Assembly: GCA_009787625.1 (NCBI GenBank)
Contig: WQSX01000032.1
Coordinates: forward strand, 1-32,831
DNA length: 32,831 nucleotides
Reading direction: 5' to 3'
From: Oscillospiraceae bacterium
GTDB lineage: Bacteria > Bacillota > Clostridia > Oscillospirales > Oscillospiraceae
Below the pieces are notes generated by a model. It had not been told where the DNA came from. It searched no databases and saw nothing but the letters and a program-made list of their open reading frames with translations. Numbering within the stretch: the first letter of the stretch is position 1; each line of letters starts with the position of its first letter. Below are positions 30,810-32,831 of the stretch, piece after piece. Both the position numbers and the translations under genes were made by a program.

Positions 30810-31748
30810 TTACGCTTTCATCTCATTGAGATTTTGCACTAATTCCCAATCTCTGTCAACTTCTGCTTGATATTCTTCAATCAAGTGCTCGTTGCCTTTA
30901 GCAAACATGTGGCTGAAGCGTCCTTGTAGTTTGAGGTACTCTACAACCGGAAGTTTGTTCTTCGGTGTGTAGTTGAGTGTTAGTTTGCCTTCAACTACTT
31001 CAAAGAGCGGCCATACACAAGTTTCAACAGCTAGTTTAGCCATTTCCATGAGCCTGTGAGTTTCGTATCTCCAACCGCGTGGGCATGGAGCTAGGATGTT
31101 GAGGAATGCAGAACCTTCACAGTAGAGAGCCTTTTCGCACTTTTCGCCGAGGTCTTTAAAGTTACCGAGCGGCAATGTTTGTGCTACATAAGGAATGTTG
31201 TGGCCCATAACGATTCTGGTCAAATCCTTTTTAGGGTGAATTTTACCGGGAACTTCTGAACCTACAGGAGTAGTTGAAGTTGCCGCATATGATGGCGTTG
31301 AGCTGGAGCGTTGGATACCTGTGTTCATGTATGCACCGTTGTCGTAGCAGACATAAACCATATCGTGGTTACGTTCCAGTGCTCCTGAAAGTGCTTGTAA
31401 ACCAATGTCATATGTACCGCCGTCACCGGCAATAGCTATAAACTTGGTGTTAGGCACATCTTCGCCTTTGCGTTTTTTTGCTACATATGTAGCTTCAATG
31501 CCTGAAATTGTAGCTGCGACATTTTCGAATGCACTGTGGATGAAAGAATCTTTCCATGCTGTGTACGGATACAAGAATGTTGAAACTTCAAGACAGCTTG
31601 TAGCACAAGAAACTACAGCGAAATCTTCCGGCTTGACTGCTCTCATCAGAGTGCGCATAACGGGAGTCGCGCCGCATCCGGCACATAATCTATGACCGCC
31701 GGTAAGGCGTTCGGGTCTTTTTGACCACTCTTTTAAATTATAACTCAT
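30810..31748 (-). CDS. porB: Pyruvate:ferredoxin oxidoreductase, beta subunit
   Basis: This subunit holds the thiamine diphosphate and a [4Fe-4S] cluster of the multi-subunit enzyme that turns pyruvate and CoA into acetyl-CoA, CO2 and reduced ferredoxin. The 312-aa protein has GHRLCAGCGATPVMR with the first two cluster Cys, SCATSC further on, and the ThDP motif GDGGTYDIGLQAL, then YDNGAYMNTGIQRS. A later Cys (APCPRGWRYETH) is the likely fourth ligand. The start ATG 31748 follows the porA stop by 3 bp, with GGGAGG upstream. It indicates an anaerobic, ferredoxin-based metabolism. Confidence 0.94.
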   Translation of the reverse strand: MSYNLKEWSKRPERLTGGHRLCAGCGATPVMRTLMRAVKPEDFAVVSCATSCLEVSTFLYPYTAWKDSFIHSAFENVAATISGIEATYVAKKRKGEDVPNTKFIAIAGDGGTYDIGLQALSGALERNHDMVYVCYDNGAYMNTGIQRSSSTPSYAATSTTPVGSEVPGKIHPKKDLTRIVMGHNIPYVAQTLPLGNFKDLGEKCEKALYCEGSAFLNILAPCPRGWRYETHRLMEMAKLAVETCVWPLFEVVEGKLTLNYTPKNKLPVVEYLKLQGRFSHMFAKGNEHLIEEYQAEVDRDWELVQNLNEMKA

Positions 31749-31751
31749 TGC

Positions 31752-32831
31752 TTAATCCTCCCTTATGCCTAGATAATTAAAGACTGAATCAACTTTGCCT
31801 GTTTTTGCTATTTTAAGCAGTTCATCATATACAACTTTGATGTCATCAGTCTTAACATCACGACCGCCAAGACCATAGATGTAGTTAATAACTTTAACGC
31901 CATCCACGCGTCCGAACATACCGGATGTGAGATCTGTGAATACAGGGCCGCCTGCGCCGTTTAGTGAGTCGGCTCTATCCATAACTGCAACAGCTTTGCA
32001 TTTTGATAATGCTTTGTTGAGTTGTTCAATCGGGAATGGTCTGTAGACACGGATTTTCAGAAGTCCAACTTTTTTGCCTTGAGCTCTAAGTTCGTCTACG
32101 ACATCTTTTGCTGTTCCTGCTGTAGAGTTTAAAACGACGATTGCAGCTTCGGCATCTTCCATTTTATACTCTTCGAACAAGCCATACTTGCGGCCTGTTG
32201 CTTTTTCGAAGTCTTTTGCAACTTCGAGGATTTTCGGGATTGCTGTGTACATTACTTCAGCTTGTTGACGCTTTTGTTCAAAGTAGTAGAAGGGGAGAGA
32301 CAGTGGACCCATTGACATGGGGTTGTCTTTGTCCATGAGGTTGTATGGAGGTTTATACTTTCCAACAAACTTTTGGACTTCTTCATTTGTCAAAAGCTCA
32401 ATGTTTTCGACTTTGTGAGATGTGATAAATCCGTCGAAACATGTCATAACGGGGAGCATAATATCAGGGTGCTCACCAATTCTGACACCTTGCAGGAAGT
32501 TATCATATGCTTCTTGACAATCTTCACTGTAAATTTGCAGCCAGCCGCTATCTCTTGCGCCCATTGAGTCTGAATGGTCGCAGTGGATGTTGATTGGGCC
32601 TGACAGTGCGCGGTTTACAACAGCGAGTGAAATCGGGAGTCTGTATGATGATGCGATGTACAGCATTTCCCACATAAGGGCAAGACCTTGTGCGCTGGTG
32701 GCTGTCATACTTCTGCCGCCTGCTGCTTGTGCTCCGATACATGCGCTCATTGCACTGTGCTCTGATTCAACGGGAACAAACTGTGTTTGAACTTCTCCGT
32801 TGGCGACATAAGTTGAGAAAAACATAGGAAC
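31752..32831 (-). CDS. porA: Pyruvate:ferredoxin oxidoreductase, alpha subunit (5' truncated by window edge)
   Basis: About 360 C-terminal residues are present. The frame is open to the window end; the first Met visible (32825) is internal, because homologues have about 35 further residues with the YPITPQT motif before this point. Visible signatures are VPVESEHSAMSACIGAQAAG, then RSMTATSAQGLALMWEMLY, the block around ALSGPINIHCDHSDSMG, and RDSGWLQIYSEDCQEAYDN. A C-terminal domain (EDAEAAIVVLNSTAGTAKDV) follows. It pairs with porB 3 bp downstream. The gamma and delta subunit genes expected for the four-subunit enzyme would lie beyond the right edge. Confidence 0.94.
   Translation of the reverse strand, partial: VPMFFSTYVANGEVQTQFVPVESEHSAMSACIGAQAAGGRSMTATSAQGLALMWEMLYIASSYRLPISLAVVNRALSGPINIHCDHSDSMGARDSGWLQIYSEDCQEAYDNFLQGVRIGEHPDIMLPVMTCFDGFITSHKVENIELLTNEEVQKFVGKYKPPYNLMDKDNPMSMGPLSLPFYYFEQKRQQAEVMYTAIPKILEVAKDFEKATGRKYGLFEEYKMEDAEAAIVVLNSTAGTAKDVVDELRAQGKKVGLLKIRVYRPFPIEQLNKALSKCKAVAVMDRADSLNGAGGPVFTDLTSGMFGRVDGVKVINYIYGLGGRDVKTDDIKVVYDELLKIAKTGKVDSVFNYLGIRED

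Overview
The window looks like a chromosome segment from an anaerobic, low-to-mid GC Gram-positive bacterium, most likely a Clostridia-class Bacillota. The evidence is a Firmicutes-type nusA-ylxR-ylxQ-infB-rbfA order with a short NusA, a two-gene pyruvate:ferredoxin oxidoreductase (porA/porB), strong AGGAGG-type ribosome binding sites with frequent GTG/TTG starts, a YlxR/YlxQ pair and a clostridial-type conjugative-element fragment. I cannot name a species.

Layout. (1) 1-735: the end of an integrative/conjugative element (ParB-like C-terminus, start of a primase-like gene), fused directly at about 735 to a 3'-truncated HAD phosphatase on the other strand. (2) 1063-3482: a membrane chemoreceptor with a near-consensus promoter, a doubtful 59-aa ORF and tRNA-Pro(GGG) with its terminator. 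(3) 3578-11234, all minus: a translation/RNA housekeeping block, nusA-ylxR-ylxQ-infB-rbfA (tightly overlapping), then nrnA, truB and ribF, with a dispersed palindromic repeat in each of the three gaps rbfA/nrnA, nrnA/truB and truB/ribF. (4) 11628-12725: a stand-alone LOR/SDH-domain (archaeal ornithine cyclodeaminase-like) protein.

(5) 12852-21958 is the most interesting part. A BlaI-type repressor and an M56 (BlaR1-type) membrane protease gene point left. A divergent operon points right and encodes a 57-aa Cys-rich precursor peptide (15115-15288, too small for ordinary ORF calling), a lipoprotein, a MacB/FtsX-like permease and its ATPase, a McbB-like zinc/leader-binding cyclodehydratase partner, a short McbC/SagB-like dehydrogenase, a YcaO cyclodehydratase and an exporter-type ABC transporter. 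Together these make a complete candidate biosynthetic cluster for a linear azol(in)e-containing peptide (LAP/TOMM). The repressor promoter and the precursor promoter have the same architecture: TTGACA, 17 bp, TAGAAT, with an ATTCTA-n6-TAGAAT dyad whose right half is the -10 box. This suggests that the BlaI/M56 pair controls the peptide cluster. The biosynthetic genes are visibly more AT-rich than the housekeeping block, and an IS3-family remnant lies just downstream.

(6) 22331-25813: a 1160-aa ABC ATPase-permease fusion with an unusual Gly/Met/Asp-rich extracytoplasmic insert. (7) 25892-26765: a small conserved protein, a terminator, a 28-aa hydrophobic toxin-like peptide with a convergent antisense promoter, and a duplicated leader motif. 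(8) 26766-29471: comM/yifB and thiI. (9) 29671-30660 minus: an intracellular GH43 glycosidase with its own promoter. (10) 30810-32831 minus: porB and the 3' part of porA, running off the window end.

Stretches over 300 bp without a firm gene are 2848-3406 (promoter, weak ORF, tRNA terminator), 11235-11627 (two divergent promoters), 14526-15114 (the regulatory hub), 21959-22330 (IS remnant, repeat) and 26117-26765 (terminator, toxin, antisense promoter, repeats).
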